A stretch of 64,000 nucleotides of DNA from Dyella silvae (GTDB lineage: Bacteria; Pseudomonadota; Gammaproteobacteria; Xanthomonadales; Rhodanobacteraceae): contig NZ_JAPJBQ010000002.1 in assembly GCF_026421305.1 (NCBI RefSeq), positions 434,001 through 498,000 on the forward strand, written 5' to 3'. The stretch's first letter is position 1, and every line of letters starts with the position of its first letter. A program made the position numbers and the translations under genes. The notes beneath the pieces were generated by a model that worked only from the letters and a program-made list of their open reading frames with translations, was not told the DNA's origin and did no database searches. This document shows, piece after piece, positions 44,947 to 56,841 of this stretch.

Positions 44947-45450
44947 ATGACACGCATGCAACGTCTGCTGATGAACCTCTTCGATGGCTGGTTTCAAATG
45001 CGCCGTCGTTTTCCCAAGAGCCTGCTGGACGACATGACGATCGCGATTGCCGAGGGCGAGCGAGGGCACAAGGGTGAAATCTGTTTTGCCGTCGAATCGC
45101 GGCTGGCGCCACTTGCGGTACTGGAAGGTCTGGATGCCCATCGACGCGCGCAACAAGTATTTGCGCAACTGCACGTATGGGATACCGAGCACAACAGCGG
45201 CGTGTTGTTCTACGTGCTGATGGCCGAACACCGCGTCGTGATCATCGCCGACCGAGGGATTGCCACTGCGGTCGCCCAGCACGAATGGGACAGCGTTCGC
45301 GATCACATGCTTACACGTTTTGCCAAAGGTGCATGGCGTGAAGGATGCCTTGATGGCATTGATGAAGCGCATGCATTGCTGAAGCGGCACTTCCCTGGCA
45401 ATGACAAGGCGAAGCCGGATGAGCTGCCGGATCGACCTGTATTGCTTTGA
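44947..45450 (+). CDS. Soluble TPM-domain protein paired with YgcG/LemA
   Basis: Protein of 167 residues without signal peptide, starting one base after the previous stop. It keeps the TPM core (FPKSLLDDMTIAIAEGERGHKGEICFAVES... YVLMAEHRVVIIADRGIAT) but has no membrane helices. The tandem LemA, membrane TPM and soluble TPM genes form one tightly spaced unit, followed by a strong terminator. Function unknown. Confidence 0.85.
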   Translation: MTRMQRLLMNLFDGWFQMRRRFPKSLLDDMTIAIAEGERGHKGEICFAVESRLAPLAVLEGLDAHRRAQQVFAQLHVWDTEHNSGVLFYVLMAEHRVVIIADRGIATAVAQHEWDSVRDHMLTRFAKGAWREGCLDGIDEAHALLKRHFPGNDKAKPDELPDRPVLL

Positions 45451-45490
45451 TGAACTGAGGTTGCGCGAATTGCTACGCAACTTCGCACCA

Positions 45491-45518
45491 AAAAAACGGG
45501 CCCGAAGGCCCGTTTTTT
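45491..45518. terminator. Bidirectional Rho-independent terminator
   Basis: A perfect 12-bp stem (AAAAAACGGGCC with GGCCCGTTTTTT) closes a 4-base CGAA loop, which reads as the stable TTCG tetraloop on the minus strand. T-runs are present on both strands. It lies between the convergent ends of the TPM gene and the first TonB receptor and serves both. Confidence 0.93.
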
Positions 45519-45543
45519 TTCGAAGATCGCGACTCTTTCGAGC

Positions 45544-48468
<2,925 letters not shown>

Positions 48469-48727
48469 ACATAACTCCGAACAAAAGTAACCGGCTGCCG
48501 GCGCGTGCGCTCGACATTGGGTGCTTGGGGATCGGCTCGCATGCCGCGGGGCGGCGGATGCGATACCTCGACATCGCTCTTCCACCTTTGGCAGCGATGT
48601 GAATTCAAAGTTAAGCAGAGGCGCTGCTGCGCACAAACCAGCTGTTGCTGTCAGTGCATGTAAGCAAAGCGCTCACTAATTCAGTGGTCTGGCCCTACGC
48701 GTTTCAACTGGCTTTGTCAGGGAACAA

Positions 48728-48757
48728 AAAAAGGCGGGCCCGAAGGCCCGCCTTTTT
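48728..48757 (-). terminator. Rho-independent terminator of TonB receptor copy B
   Basis: A 13-bp stem with a TTCG tetraloop (minus strand) is followed by a run of eight T. It lies 24 bases past the stop of the downstream-reading receptor B and is a close relative of the terminator at 45491-45518. The flanking TCGAAGAT...CTCTTTCGAGCT is shared by both copies, so the terminator belongs to the duplicated unit. Confidence 0.92.
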
Positions 48758-48780
48758 CGAAGATCTCAACTCTTTCGAGC

Positions 48781-51693
48781 TTAGAACTTCTGGTTGTACG
48801 ACACGTACCAGTAACGGTCGATGTCGAACGACGGGTTGTACGGCGGGCTGCCGGTACCGGCCGTCGGCACGCTGTAGTAGAACGGGCCCTTCTTGTTGAA
48901 GATGTTATTCACGCCAACGGTGAACACGCCCTTCCACGGTGCGGTGTAGCGGAACTGCGCATCGTTGAACGCGACCGAACCCTTCTGGCTCATGCCAACC
49001 GACGGCCACCACGGGTTGGTGTAGGTCGGCGAGCTGCACTCGACGGTTGCGGTGTAGCACTGGTCCTTCAGGCCCGAGTAGTAACGGACCGTCCAGCTGG
49101 CGCCGAACTCCTTGAAGTCCCAATCCAGCTGCAGGTTCGAACGCAGACGGTAGATCGCCTGTGCACCATTGTCGGCAGCGAAGAATCCGACCTGGTCCTT
49201 CGGCGTCGCACCCGGGCTGCTGACCGTTTCGTACTTGGTCAGATAGGTGCTGTCCGAAGCGATGCGGAAGCGGCCGAACGAGGTTTCCGGCAGACGGTAG
49301 TGGATACCGACGTCGTAACCCTCGGTCTTCAGCGTGCCGAGGTTGGCTTCGCTTTCGTTGAGCGCATTGACCGAGCCCTGGACCAGGCCGGTGGATGGGT
49401 CAATCCCTGGCGTTGCTTTGCGGGTGAAGCGGCTGCAGTACGACGGATCGTTCTGCACGTAGCACAGGTTGAGAATCTCGCTGGCGCTGACCGACGTGAT
49501 CTGGTTCTTCAGGTAGATGTTGTAGTAGTCAACCGTGAAGTCCAGGCCTTCCACGAAGTGCGGGCTGTAGACCAGGCCCAGCGTACGGGTGATCGACTGT
49601 TCCGGCTGCAGGTTCGGGTTGGAGCCCGAGACGAACGGCACCGGGGTCTGCGTACCCGTGTTGCTCTTGATCGGCGTGCCGGAGCCATCGACCTGGCGGT
49701 AGCCGGCCGGGACACCTGCGGTTCCGCAGCGCTGAGCCACCGTGCTGCTGGTGGCGGCGGCGCCATACTTCGTGTCGCACGGATCGATGAAGGTTTCGAA
49801 GCTCTGGCCCGGGCCGCCGTACAGATCGTTGATGGTCGGTGCACGGAAGCCATGGGCGAACGTGCCGCGGATCAGCAAGTCTTCGATCGGACGGTAGCGG
49901 AAGCTGTACTTGTTGTTGGTGGTGCTGCCGAAGTTGCTGTAGTTCGAGTAGCGGCTGGCGATGTTGATGCCCAGTTCCTGGGCACCCGGCAGGTCGCGCA
50001 GCAGCGGCACGTCGAGCTCGGCGTACGCTTCGTTGGTGAAGTACTTACCGGTGGTCGCGTTGGCGGCCAGGTCGGTGGTGTTGCCTGCGGCAACGTAGGC
50101 ATCCGGGCGGTAGCTGCCCTTCAGACCACGGTGCTCCACGCCCACGGCCAGGTTCACGGTGCCGGCGTTGAGCGGCATGTCGAACAGGCCGCCGGAGACG
50201 TTGGCGGTGTAGTCATCGGTGGAGCTGACCTGACGCGCGGACTCGTGGTAGCCCACGTAGTTCAGCACGGACTGCGGGGTGGCACCCGGGCCGGCGAGGA
50301 TGTTCCACGGCACGCAGCCAGCAGCGCGATCGGAAGCGTTGGCGCAAGCCACCTGACCGTTGATGATGGTGGTCGGGCCCAGTGCGGCCTGTGCCTTGTG
50401 CAGGTCCAGGTTGCCGTCGGTGGATAGGTGGATCTTGTTCTGCGAGTAGCTGTAGTCCGCATCCCAGGTCCAGTCATGACCGAGGAACTGGAAGTAGCCC
50501 TGCGCGCCCACGTTGATGTTGTAGATCTTGGAATGTGCGTCGGTGACGCGCGGCATTTCCACCGTGCGACGGAAGAACGACACATCCTGACCCGGGAACG
50601 GGTTGTAGGCGTTCTGGCCGCTGATCTGCACGCCGTTCGGGAACAGGTTTCCGACGGTGTTGCCGGTGGAGAACGGATAGCCCGCCAGCTGGGCGGACGA
50701 ATCACGCACGCTGGCATCGGCCATGCCGTGCAGAGTGATGTTGTCGGTCAGCTTGTAGTTGTCCTGCAGGAACAGGTTCTTCAGCTTGGTGCCGGCGCGG
50801 AACGTCATGTCCTGCGTGCTGTTGTAGCGATCGGCGTTGGTGCTGCCATCGTACAGATGGTAGTTGGCCAGATTGCTGGAATCAGTCGCACCGTGGTTGA
50901 TGACGTACTGCTGCTTGGTGGTCGGATCAACGATGCGGCCGTACGGACCGGTCGAGCTCCAGCCGGCGTCGGGGTGACGCGGACCGTCGGCGTAGCGGGT
51001 TTCCGGACGCTCGCGGTCCCACATCGGGTCGGTCTGCTGGTAGGCAGCGCCGATAACGATGGAGTTCTTCTCGGTGCTGTGGCCCCAGGTGAAGTCGTAA
51101 TTCTGGGTCTCGCCGTCGCCCTTGCCGTTCTGGCCGTAGTAGACGTTGGCTTCGGCGCCTTCGAACTTCTCCTTGGTGATGATGTTCACCACGCCGCCGA
51201 TGGCGTCGGAGCCGTAGATGGAAGACGCGCCATCCTTGAGGATGTCGATGCGATCAATCATCGAGACGGGAATGGTCGACACGTCGGTCAGGCCACCAAG
51301 GCTGGTGCTCCAGCGACGGCCATTGACGAGCACGAGGGTGCGCTGCGAACCGAGGTTGCGGAGGTTCACATAGCGGCCACCGACGTCAGCGCCGGAGGAC
51401 AGCGTGTCCTGCGGGGTGATGTCCGGGGTGCCCATGGACGGCATGCGGGCGAGAATGTCGTTGACATTGGTCAGACCGGTGGCCTGGATGGCCGCCTTGT
51501 CCATGGTGAAGACGGGCTGCGAGGTTTCCACGTCCACGCTGCGAATGCGCGAACCGGTTACCGTCACGGTTTCGAGGCTCTTGGCCGAACCCTGATCAGC
51601 CTTGGCGGGGGCAGCATCCTGTGCGGCCACCGACCACGTCTGCAGCACGAGCGCTGCGGCGATGGCAGTAGCCAGCAGTGTCTTTTGCTTCAT
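48781..51693 (-). CDS. TonB-dependent outer-membrane receptor, tandem copy B
   Basis: Receptor of 970 residues, paralogue of the preceding gene. Signal peptide MKQKTLLATAIAAALVLQTWSVAAQ, TonB box SLETVTVTGSRI, plug (NLRNLGSQRTLVLVNGRR) and barrel closing in YVSYNQKF. Over the first 200 or so residues I count about 11 differences from copy A. It has its own terminator, and about 259 bases with a possible promoter separate it from copy A, so the two can be expressed independently. Upstream is a palindrome-rich 357-base region. Confidence 0.9.
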   Translation of the reverse strand: MKQKTLLATAIAAALVLQTWSVAAQDAAPAKADQGSAKSLETVTVTGSRIRSVDVETSQPVFTMDKAAIQATGLTNVNDILARMPSMGTPDITPQDTLSSGADVGGRYVNLRNLGSQRTLVLVNGRRWSTSLGGLTDVSTIPVSMIDRIDILKDGASSIYGSDAIGGVVNIITKEKFEGAEANVYYGQNGKGDGETQNYDFTWGHSTEKNSIVIGAAYQQTDPMWDRERPETRYADGPRHPDAGWSSTGPYGRIVDPTTKQQYVINHGATDSSNLANYHLYDGSTNADRYNSTQDMTFRAGTKLKNLFLQDNYKLTDNITLHGMADASVRDSSAQLAGYPFSTGNTVGNLFPNGVQISGQNAYNPFPGQDVSFFRRTVEMPRVTDAHSKIYNINVGAQGYFQFLGHDWTWDADYSYSQNKIHLSTDGNLDLHKAQAALGPTTIINGQVACANASDRAAGCVPWNILAGPGATPQSVLNYVGYHESARQVSSTDDYTANVSGGLFDMPLNAGTVNLAVGVEHRGLKGSYRPDAYVAAGNTTDLAANATTGKYFTNEAYAELDVPLLRDLPGAQELGINIASRYSNYSNFGSTTNNKYSFRYRPIEDLLIRGTFAHGFRAPTINDLYGGPGQSFETFIDPCDTKYGAAATSSTVAQRCGTAGVPAGYRQVDGSGTPIKSNTGTQTPVPFVSGSNPNLQPEQSITRTLGLVYSPHFVEGLDFTVDYYNIYLKNQITSVSASEILNLCYVQNDPSYCSRFTRKATPGIDPSTGLVQGSVNALNESEANLGTLKTEGYDVGIHYRLPETSFGRFRIASDSTYLTKYETVSSPGATPKDQVGFFAADNGAQAIYRLRSNLQLDWDFKEFGASWTVRYYSGLKDQCYTATVECSSPTYTNPWWPSVGMSQKGSVAFNDAQFRYTAPWKGVFTVGVNNIFNKKGPFYYSVPTAGTGSPPYNPSFDIDRYWYVSYNQKF

Positions 51694-52050
51694 TGTTGGA
51701 ACTCCGAACAAAAAATAGCCATCAGCCAGCGCGCAAAGAGCTGGGCATCAGGTTCTTGGAATGAGACGTAAGGCCCTGGGGAGGGGTCTTTACGCCGTGG
51801 CATCGCCGGGCTTGGGGGACAGGCGATGTAATCCCGACGTTAAAACAAAGTGACGTGTAGGTGCAAGCCTAATGAAACAGTCAGGTGGTAGCTGGTTTTG
51901 TCTACAGGTTTTATGGCAGGTAGCTACCAGGGAGTGCGAGATGCGCCACTTCCCGACCGACGAGCGGCGCCGTACCGCCGACGACAGCACCCCCATGCCT
52001 TGTCCAGGTGAGACCGCTACACTTGCGCTTTGCCACCGCCCCGTTTGCTC
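51694..52050. other. Regulatory gap upstream of TonB receptor B and lgt
   Basis: About 357 bases without a supportable gene between the divergent receptor B and lgt. It contains the perfect 10-bp palindrome GGTAGCTACC (51921-51930) and a related half copy TGGTAGCTGG (51887-51896). Together they form an 8-bp inverted repeat (51887-51894 with 51924-51931). These may be an operator for the receptor. The part nearest lgt has no evident structure. Confidence 0.5.
51887..51931. promoter_or_regulatory. Paired GGTAGCT palindrome, possible operator
   Basis: TGGTAGCT at 51887-51894 is inverted at 51924-51931 (AGCTACCA), and the right copy is itself palindromic (GGTAGCTACC). The copies sit about 34 bases apart, roughly three helical turns, upstream of the receptor B gene. 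A dimeric regulator binding both sites is possible; I cannot name it. Confidence 0.35.
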
Positions 52051-52941
52051 ATGACCCAGCCTTTTACTGTTGCCTTCGACCCAGTTGCCTTTCATCTGGG
52101 GCCGCTACAGATTCACTGGTATGGCTTGATGTATCTGGGGGGCTTTCTCGGCGCCTGGCTGATGGCCGAGTACCGGCGCCGCCAAGGCCGGTTGCCGGTG
52201 ACGAAGGATGCGTTGGGTGATTTGGTGTTCTACGCGATGATGGGTGTGATCGTCGGTGGACGCATTTGGTACATGCTGTTCTACGCCGATATCCATTGGA
52301 TCTGGAAAGACCCGCTGGCGCTGTTCCGCGTGTGGGACGGCGGCATGAGTTTCCATGGCGGCTTGTTGGGAGTGCTGACGGCGGGCTTGTGGTGGTCGCG
52401 CCGGCATGCAATGCATTTCTTCGACACGGTGGATTTTGTCGCGCCGCTGGTGCCGATTGGTTTGGGGCTTGGTCGCCTGGGCAATTTCATCAACGGCGAA
52501 TTGTGGGGTAAGCCCAGCGATGTGTCGTGGGCCATGCTTTTCCCTAACGCCCACAGCGCTGACGTCGATTGGGCGGCAGCGCATCCGCAATGGCAGGCCG
52601 CCCTGGCGCAATTCGGCGGCTTGCCGCGACACCCCTCGCAGCTCTATGAAATGCTGCTTGAGGGCGTGGTGATGTTCACGGTGCTGTTCCTGGTGTCGTT
52701 GAAGCCCCGGCCGCGTTATCTGGTGTCCGGTCTGTTTGGACTGATGTACGGTTGTTTCCGCTTCGGCGTGGAGTTTGTGCGCGTACCTGATCCGCAGCTT
52801 GGCTACCTGGCCTGGGGCTGGTTGACCATGGGGCAGATCCAGTCATTGCCGCTGATTCTCATCGGTGTGGTGCTGCTGGTGATGGCACGGCAAGCGCCGA
52901 CTCTGCGTCTTTACACTGTTTCGATGCCGGGCAAGGAGTAA
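52051..52941 (+). CDS. lgt: Lgt, prolipoprotein diacylglyceryl transferase
   Basis: Membrane enzyme of 296 residues that adds diacylglycerol to the lipobox cysteine of lipoproteins. The signature is GRIWYMLFY...[13 protein letters not shown] with catalytic His in FHGG, and [17 protein letters not shown] with the essential Arg and Asn; the C-terminal RxxxEFxRxPD segment reads [16 protein letters not shown]. Seven helices are visible. ATG 52051 was chosen; the gene is followed 3 bases later by thyA, an arrangement common in gammaproteobacteria. Confidence 0.96.
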   Translation: MTQPFTVAFDPVAFHLGPLQIHWYGLMYLGGFLGAWLMAEYRRRQGRLPVTKDALGDLVFYAMMGVIVGGRIWYMLFYADIHWIWKDPLALFRVWDGGMSFHGGLLGVLTAGLWWSRRHAMHFFDTVDFVAPLVPIGLGLGRLGNFINGELWGKPSDVSWAMLFPNAHSADVDWAAAHPQWQAALAQFGGLPRHPSQLYEMLLEGVVMFTVLFLVSLKPRPRYLVSGLFGLMYGCFRFGVEFVRVPDPQLGYLAWGWLTMGQIQSLPLILIGVVLLVMARQAPTLRLYTVSMPGKE

Positions 52942-52944
52942 CCC

Positions 52945-53739
52945 ATGCGCGCCTATCTGGATCTGCTGCAGCACGTGCTGGACCACGGCGCGGAAAAAGG
53001 CGATCGCACCGGCACCGGCACGCGTAGCGTGTTCGGTTGGCAGATGCGTTTCGACCTGGCGCAAGGGTTTCCGCTGGTCACCACCAAGAAGCTGCACCTG
53101 AAGTCGATCATCCATGAGCTGATCTGGTTTCTGCAGGGCGACACCAACATCGCCTACCTCAAAGAGAACGGCGTCAGCATCTGGGACGAATGGGCGGACG
53201 AGCAGGGTGAGCTGGGCCCCGTTTACGGCCAGCAATGGCGAGCCTGGCCCACGGCCGATGGCGGCACCGTCGACCAGATCCGCTGGGTGGTGGATGAGAT
53301 CAAGCGCAACCCTCATTCGCGCCGGCTGGTGGTAAGCGCGTGGAATGTCGGCGAGCTGCCGAAAATGGCGCTGATGCCGTGCCACGCGCTGTTCCAGTTC
53401 TATGTAGCCGACGGCAAGCTGAGCTGCCAGCTGTACCAGCGCTCCGCCGACATCTTCCTCGGTGTGCCGTTCAATATTGCGAGCTACGCGCTGTTGACTC
53501 ACATGATGGCGCAGGTGTGCGGGCTGGGCGTGGGCGATTTCGTGCACACGCTGGGTGATGCGCACCTCTACAATAACCATCTGGAGCAAGCGCGCCTGCA
53601 GTTGTCGCGCGAGCCGCGCCCGCTGCCGCAGCTCAAGCTCAACCCCGGCGTGGGCTCGCTGTTCGACTTCCGCTACGAGGATGTCACCATCGTCGGCTAC
53701 GAGCCGCACGGGGCCATCAAGGCACCTGTGGCGGTGTAA
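52945..53739 (+). CDS. thyA: ThyA, thymidylate synthase
   Basis: Enzyme of 264 residues, exactly the E. coli length, converting dUMP to dTMP with methylene-tetrahydrofolate. Conserved parts: [30 protein letters not shown], the catalytic Cys146 in [32 protein letters not shown] and the dUMP/folate site GDAHLYNNH. The C-terminal APVAV is intact, which is needed for closure. It sits between lgt and folA, so dihydrofolate made here is recycled by the next gene. Confidence 0.97.
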   Translation: MRAYLDLLQHVLDHGAEKGDRTGTGTRSVFGWQMRFDLAQGFPLVTTKKLHLKSIIHELIWFLQGDTNIAYLKENGVSIWDEWADEQGELGPVYGQQWRAWPTADGGTVDQIRWVVDEIKRNPHSRRLVVSAWNVGELPKMALMPCHALFQFYVADGKLSCQLYQRSADIFLGVPFNIASYALLTHMMAQVCGLGVGDFVHTLGDAHLYNNHLEQARLQLSREPRPLPQLKLNPGVGSLFDFRYEDVTIVGYEPHGAIKAPVAV

Positions 53740-53833
53740 CCGGCGCCGGGCCGCATCCTGCTAAGATCGGCGCCGCGCGACGCCATAGGCCGGCGCGCCG
53801 GCAGTCCCCTATTGTGATGATCCAAGGATTTCC

Positions 53834-54322
53834 ATGGCTATTTCGCTGATTGCCGCGCTGGACGAGAACTTCGCTATTGGCCGTAAGGGACAGCTTCCCT
53901 GGCACCTGCCGGACGACCTGCGCTGGTTCAAACAGCTTACTGTCGGCAAGTATGTGCTCATGGGCTACAACACGGCCGTTGCCATTGGTCGTGCCTTGCC
54001 GGATCGCACGAATCTGGTGTTGAGCCGCAAGCACGAGGCACCGTTTCCGGGCCAGATCACGGTGCGTTCCCTGCCGGAAGGCCATGCCCGTGCGGGTGGC
54101 ACCGGGCTGATGGTGATTGGCGGCGGTGAGGTATACGCCGAGGCGCTGCCGGCCGCAAAACGCCTGTACCTGACCTGGGTGAATGCCGCCGTCGATGGCG
54201 CGGATACGTTCTTCCCCGGTGTGCATTTCAGCGACTGGACCGAAGTTTCGCGCGTGCATCACAAGAAGGATGCAGACCACGCTTACGACTTCGATATGGT
54301 CGAGTACATCCGTAACGACTGA
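53834..54322 (+). CDS. folA: FolA, dihydrofolate reductase with atypical NADPH-site motif
   Basis: Enzyme of 162 residues with LIAALDENFAIGRKGQLPWHLPDDLRWFK at the N-terminus (acidic active-site residue in LPDDL), IGRALPDRTNLVLSR and the glycine turn MVIGGGEVYAEALP. The usual MGRxT(Y/W/F)ES segment, where Arg and the following residue contact the NADPH phosphates, reads MGYNTAVAIG here, with Tyr45 and Asn46. The fold signature is otherwise complete, so it is probably active. It reduces dihydrofolate produced by ThyA, encoded 94 bases upstream. Confidence 0.93.
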   Translation: MAISLIAALDENFAIGRKGQLPWHLPDDLRWFKQLTVGKYVLMGYNTAVAIGRALPDRTNLVLSRKHEAPFPGQITVRSLPEGHARAGGTGLMVIGGGEVYAEALPAAKRLYLTWVNAAVDGADTFFPGVHFSDWTEVSRVHHKKDADHAYDFDMVEYIRND

Positions 54323-54360
54323 TCAGGCGCGGCGCGTTGCCTCTCTTCGAGCCCCGGGTC

Positions 54361-55293
54361 ATGCACGTCATGGCGGGCGTGATGGTCGACGCGCACGGCC
54401 GCGTGCTGCTGGCACAGCGGCCGCCGGGCAAACACCTGGCGGGCCTGTGGGAGTTCCCGGGGGGGAAGCTGGAAGAGGGGGAGTCTCCCGAAGCCGGCCT
54501 TATCCGCGAGCTGCGCGAAGAACTGGGTATCGACGCGTCGCTGGCCGCCCCCTTGATCCGTATTCCCTGGCGATACGGTGATCGCTCGCTGTTGCTCGAC
54601 GCCCGGACGATTCGCGAGTGGCAGGGTGAGCCTGCGTCGCTGGAGCATCAGGCCCTGCAGTGGTGCCCGCCGGCCGAGGTAGATCTGTCCATTCTGGCGC
54701 CGGCGGACCGGCCCATTCTGAGGGCGCTGCAGTTGCCTGAGCGCTATCTCATGACGCCTGCCGACACGCCGCCCGATGCATTCGGGGACTGGCTTATGCG
54801 CATCACCGGAGCGATTGAGCGAGGCGAGCGCCTGATCTTGCTCCGCCTTCCGTTTTGGTTGCCTGAGCGTGTGCGCGAGCTGGCGGCCGCGCTACTGCCG
54901 GTCGCTCGCGCCAGAGGAGCGCAACTGGTGCTGAGTGGCGATGTGGAAGGGGCATTGGCGCTGGGGAGGGGAGTGGGTGTCCAGCTCAAGGCGCAGCAAT
55001 TGAAGGATATGGGTCAGCGCCCGCTGCCATTTCACCAATGGGTGGGGGCGAGCTGCCATTTCGCGGAGGAGCTTGCGCGTGCGTTGCTGCTCGCCGATTT
55101 CGCCACGTTGTCACCGGTGGCCGCGACGGCCTCGCATCCTGGGGCCGCTCCCATGGGCTGGACAACGTTTGCGGCACTGGTTGATCAGGCTGCGGTGCCG
55201 GTTTACGCGTTAGGCGGCATGACCGGGGCTGACCTGACCATGGCCAGACAATGCGGCGGGCAGGGCGTTGCTGGTATTCGCGGGTTTTGGTGA
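54361..55293 (+). CDS. MutT-family Nudix hydrolase fused to a TenI/ThiE-like domain
   Basis: Protein of about 310 residues. The N-terminal half is a MutT-type Nudix domain (HVMAGVMVDAHGRVLLAQRP, Nudix box GGKLEEGESPEAGLIRELRE then ELGI). The C-terminal half (from about 130) resembles thiamine-phosphate synthase/TenI: RYLMTPADTP, RGAQLVLSGDVEGAL, GASCHFAEEL, FATLSPV and ALGGMTGADL. This double-domain form is common in proteobacteria and is thought to sanitise 8-oxo-dGTP and/or act on thiamine-type compounds. ATG 54361 is taken; TTG at 54337 would add eight residues. Confidence 0.9.
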   Translation: MHVMAGVMVDAHGRVLLAQRPPGKHLAGLWEFPGGKLEEGESPEAGLIRELREELGIDASLAAPLIRIPWRYGDRSLLLDARTIREWQGEPASLEHQALQWCPPAEVDLSILAPADRPILRALQLPERYLMTPADTPPDAFGDWLMRITGAIERGERLILLRLPFWLPERVRELAAALLPVARARGAQLVLSGDVEGALALGRGVGVQLKAQQLKDMGQRPLPFHQWVGASCHFAEELARALLLADFATLSPVAATASHPGAAPMGWTTFAALVDQAAVPVYALGGMTGADLTMARQCGGQGVAGIRGFW

Positions 55294-55300
55294 GCCGCGT

Positions 55301-55924
55301 TCAATACCTGTCTTGTGCCAGTACCAGGTAGCGTTCGTGTAGCGTCGATACCGCGTGATCCAGTGCGGCCTCGTCACCACTGTTTTCAATGACATCGTGC
55401 GCAAGGGTGAGGCGCTCCGTGCGCGTGGCCTGGCGCTCAATCATGCGGCGAGCGAGTACCTCGTCGATGCCGTCACGTTGCACCAACCGGTCGAGCTGAA
55501 CCGTTTCGGGGGCATCGACCACAAGCACCCGATCGACCCAGCGGTAGTGCTCCAGGTTTTCCGCGAGCAGGGGGATGGCCAGCAGGCAGTAGGGGCCACG
55601 ATCGGCCAAAGCGTGGTCATGGATCCAGGCACGTACGCGCGGATGGATGATGGCCTCCAGCGCGCGCCGTTCGGTGTCGTTGCCGAAAACGCGTTGGCGC
55701 ATGGCGGCGCGGTCGAGCTGTCCGGTGGTATCCAGTACACCGTTGCCGAAATGTTCGGTGACGGCGCGCAAACCTTCTGTGCCTGAGGCCACCACTTCGC
55801 GTGAAGCGATATCCGCATCGTAGACATGGATCCCCAGCGCTTCGAAGCGCCGGGATACCGCACTTTTGCCAGCAGCGATGCCGCCAGTAAGCGCAACCAC
55901 ATAGCTACGAGAAGGTCTGCTCAT
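55301..55924 (-). CDS. coaE: CoaE, dephospho-CoA kinase
   Basis: Kinase of 207 residues that phosphorylates dephospho-CoA in the last step of CoA synthesis. P-loop GGIAAGKSAV (about 14-23), DADIASREVV, IIHPRVRAW and the LID segment QRDGIDEVLARRMIERQ are present. Its ATG overlaps the pilD stop by 4 bases. The pilB-pilC-pilD-coaE order is a classic gammaproteobacterial arrangement. Confidence 0.95.
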   Translation of the reverse strand: MSRPSRSYVVALTGGIAAGKSAVSRRFEALGIHVYDADIASREVVASGTEGLRAVTEHFGNGVLDTTGQLDRAAMRQRVFGNDTERRALEAIIHPRVRAWIHDHALADRGPYCLLAIPLLAENLEHYRWVDRVLVVDAPETVQLDRLVQRDGIDEVLARRMIERQATRTERLTLAHDVIENSGDEAALDHAVSTLHERYLVLAQDRY

Positions 55925-56778
55925 CGCATGCCAGTCAACTGCATGTAGTGCTGCAACAGCCAATCCCCAGCCATAAACCATACCCAGCCTGCCGCTGCAA
56001 TGAAGGGCCCGAACGGCATGGGAATGTCACGACCATGCTTGCGTAGCGCTATCAGCGTGCCACCCACCAGGGCGCCTATCAGAGAGGACAGCAGCACCAC
56101 CGGCAACAAAGCGATGGGGCCCATCCAGGCACCAAGCGCAGCAAGCAGCTTGAAGTCGCCGTAGCCCATGCCTTCCTTGCCGGTGAGCAGCTTAAATAAC
56201 CAATAGACGCTCCAAAGGCTGAGGTAGCCAATGGCCGCGCCGAGGATGGCGGCGTGTGGCGTTACAAACAGAGGGACAAGGCTGAGTACCAAGCCCAACC
56301 ACAACAGCGGGTAGTTCAGCTGATCGGGCAGGTACTGGGTACGGAAGTCGATGCCGGAGAGCGCGATCAGCATCCAGGTGAATACCAGTCCCGCAAGGGC
56401 AGGCCACTGCGGGCCGAACTTCCAGACCACCGCGGCGCTCAGCAAGCCGGAAAGAAGTTCAACCAGCGGGTACTGGATGGATATGGGCGCCTTGCAGTAG
56501 CGGCAGCGCCCGCCCAGCAGCAACCATCCAAACAAGGGAATGTTGTCCCGTGCCGTCAGCGGATGGTGGCAATGGGGGCAGTGCGAAGGCTCGCGCACAA
56601 TGCCAGGCGGCAAGGGCCGGCCGTCGGGCTCCAGTTCCAGCGCGTCAAACGCGTCCAGTCGCCACTCGGCCTTCATCCGTTCCGGCAGACGCAGGATCAC
56701 GACGTTGAGAAAGCTACCAACCAGCAAGCCGAGCACGCCGGCGGCAAGGATCCAGGCCCAGAGGGGAAGGTCGAGCAT
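55921..56778 (-). CDS. pilD: PilD, prepilin leader peptidase / N-methyltransferase
   Basis: Bifunctional membrane enzyme of 285 residues that cleaves and N-methylates type IV prepilins and type II pseudopilins. The zinc-binding cytoplasmic loop has two CxxC pairs (CPHC and CRYC), and the aspartyl protease residues are in GIDFRTQYLPD and GMGYGDFKLLAALGAW. About eight helices are visible. I start at ATG 56778 (MLDLPLWAW); a longer in-frame form would read through the terminator hairpin. It processes the pilins encoded at 35.7-38.8 kb. Confidence 0.95.
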   Translation of the reverse strand: MLDLPLWAWILAAGVLGLLVGSFLNVVILRLPERMKAEWRLDAFDALELEPDGRPLPPGIVREPSHCPHCHHPLTARDNIPLFGWLLLGGRCRYCKAPISIQYPLVELLSGLLSAAVVWKFGPQWPALAGLVFTWMLIALSGIDFRTQYLPDQLNYPLLWLGLVLSLVPLFVTPHAAILGAAIGYLSLWSVYWLFKLLTGKEGMGYGDFKLLAALGAWMGPIALLPVVLLSSLIGALVGGTLIALRKHGRDIPMPFGPFIAAAGWVWFMAGDWLLQHYMQLTGMR

Positions 56779-56799
56779 GCATTGTCCCTGAAACGATAA

Positions 56800-56828
56800 A
56801 AGCCCCTCTCCCGGTGGGAGAGGGGCTT
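56800..56828 (-). terminator. Hairpin between pilC and pilD
   Basis: A 13-bp perfect stem (56800-56812 with 56816-56828) closes a 3-base loop and is followed on the minus strand by TTTTATCG. It lies in the 63-base gap between pilC and pilD and should attenuate read-through from pilBC into pilD-coaE. Its CCCCTCTCCC core also resembles the REP-like repeats at 12162 and 20421. Confidence 0.8.
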
Positions 56829-56841
56829 GATAAATTAGCAA

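Noticed and set aside
50428-51771. Open frame of 447 codons on the plus strand
   Set aside because: Antisense of TonB receptor B; similar mirror frames occur opposite copy A, as expected for duplicated sequence.
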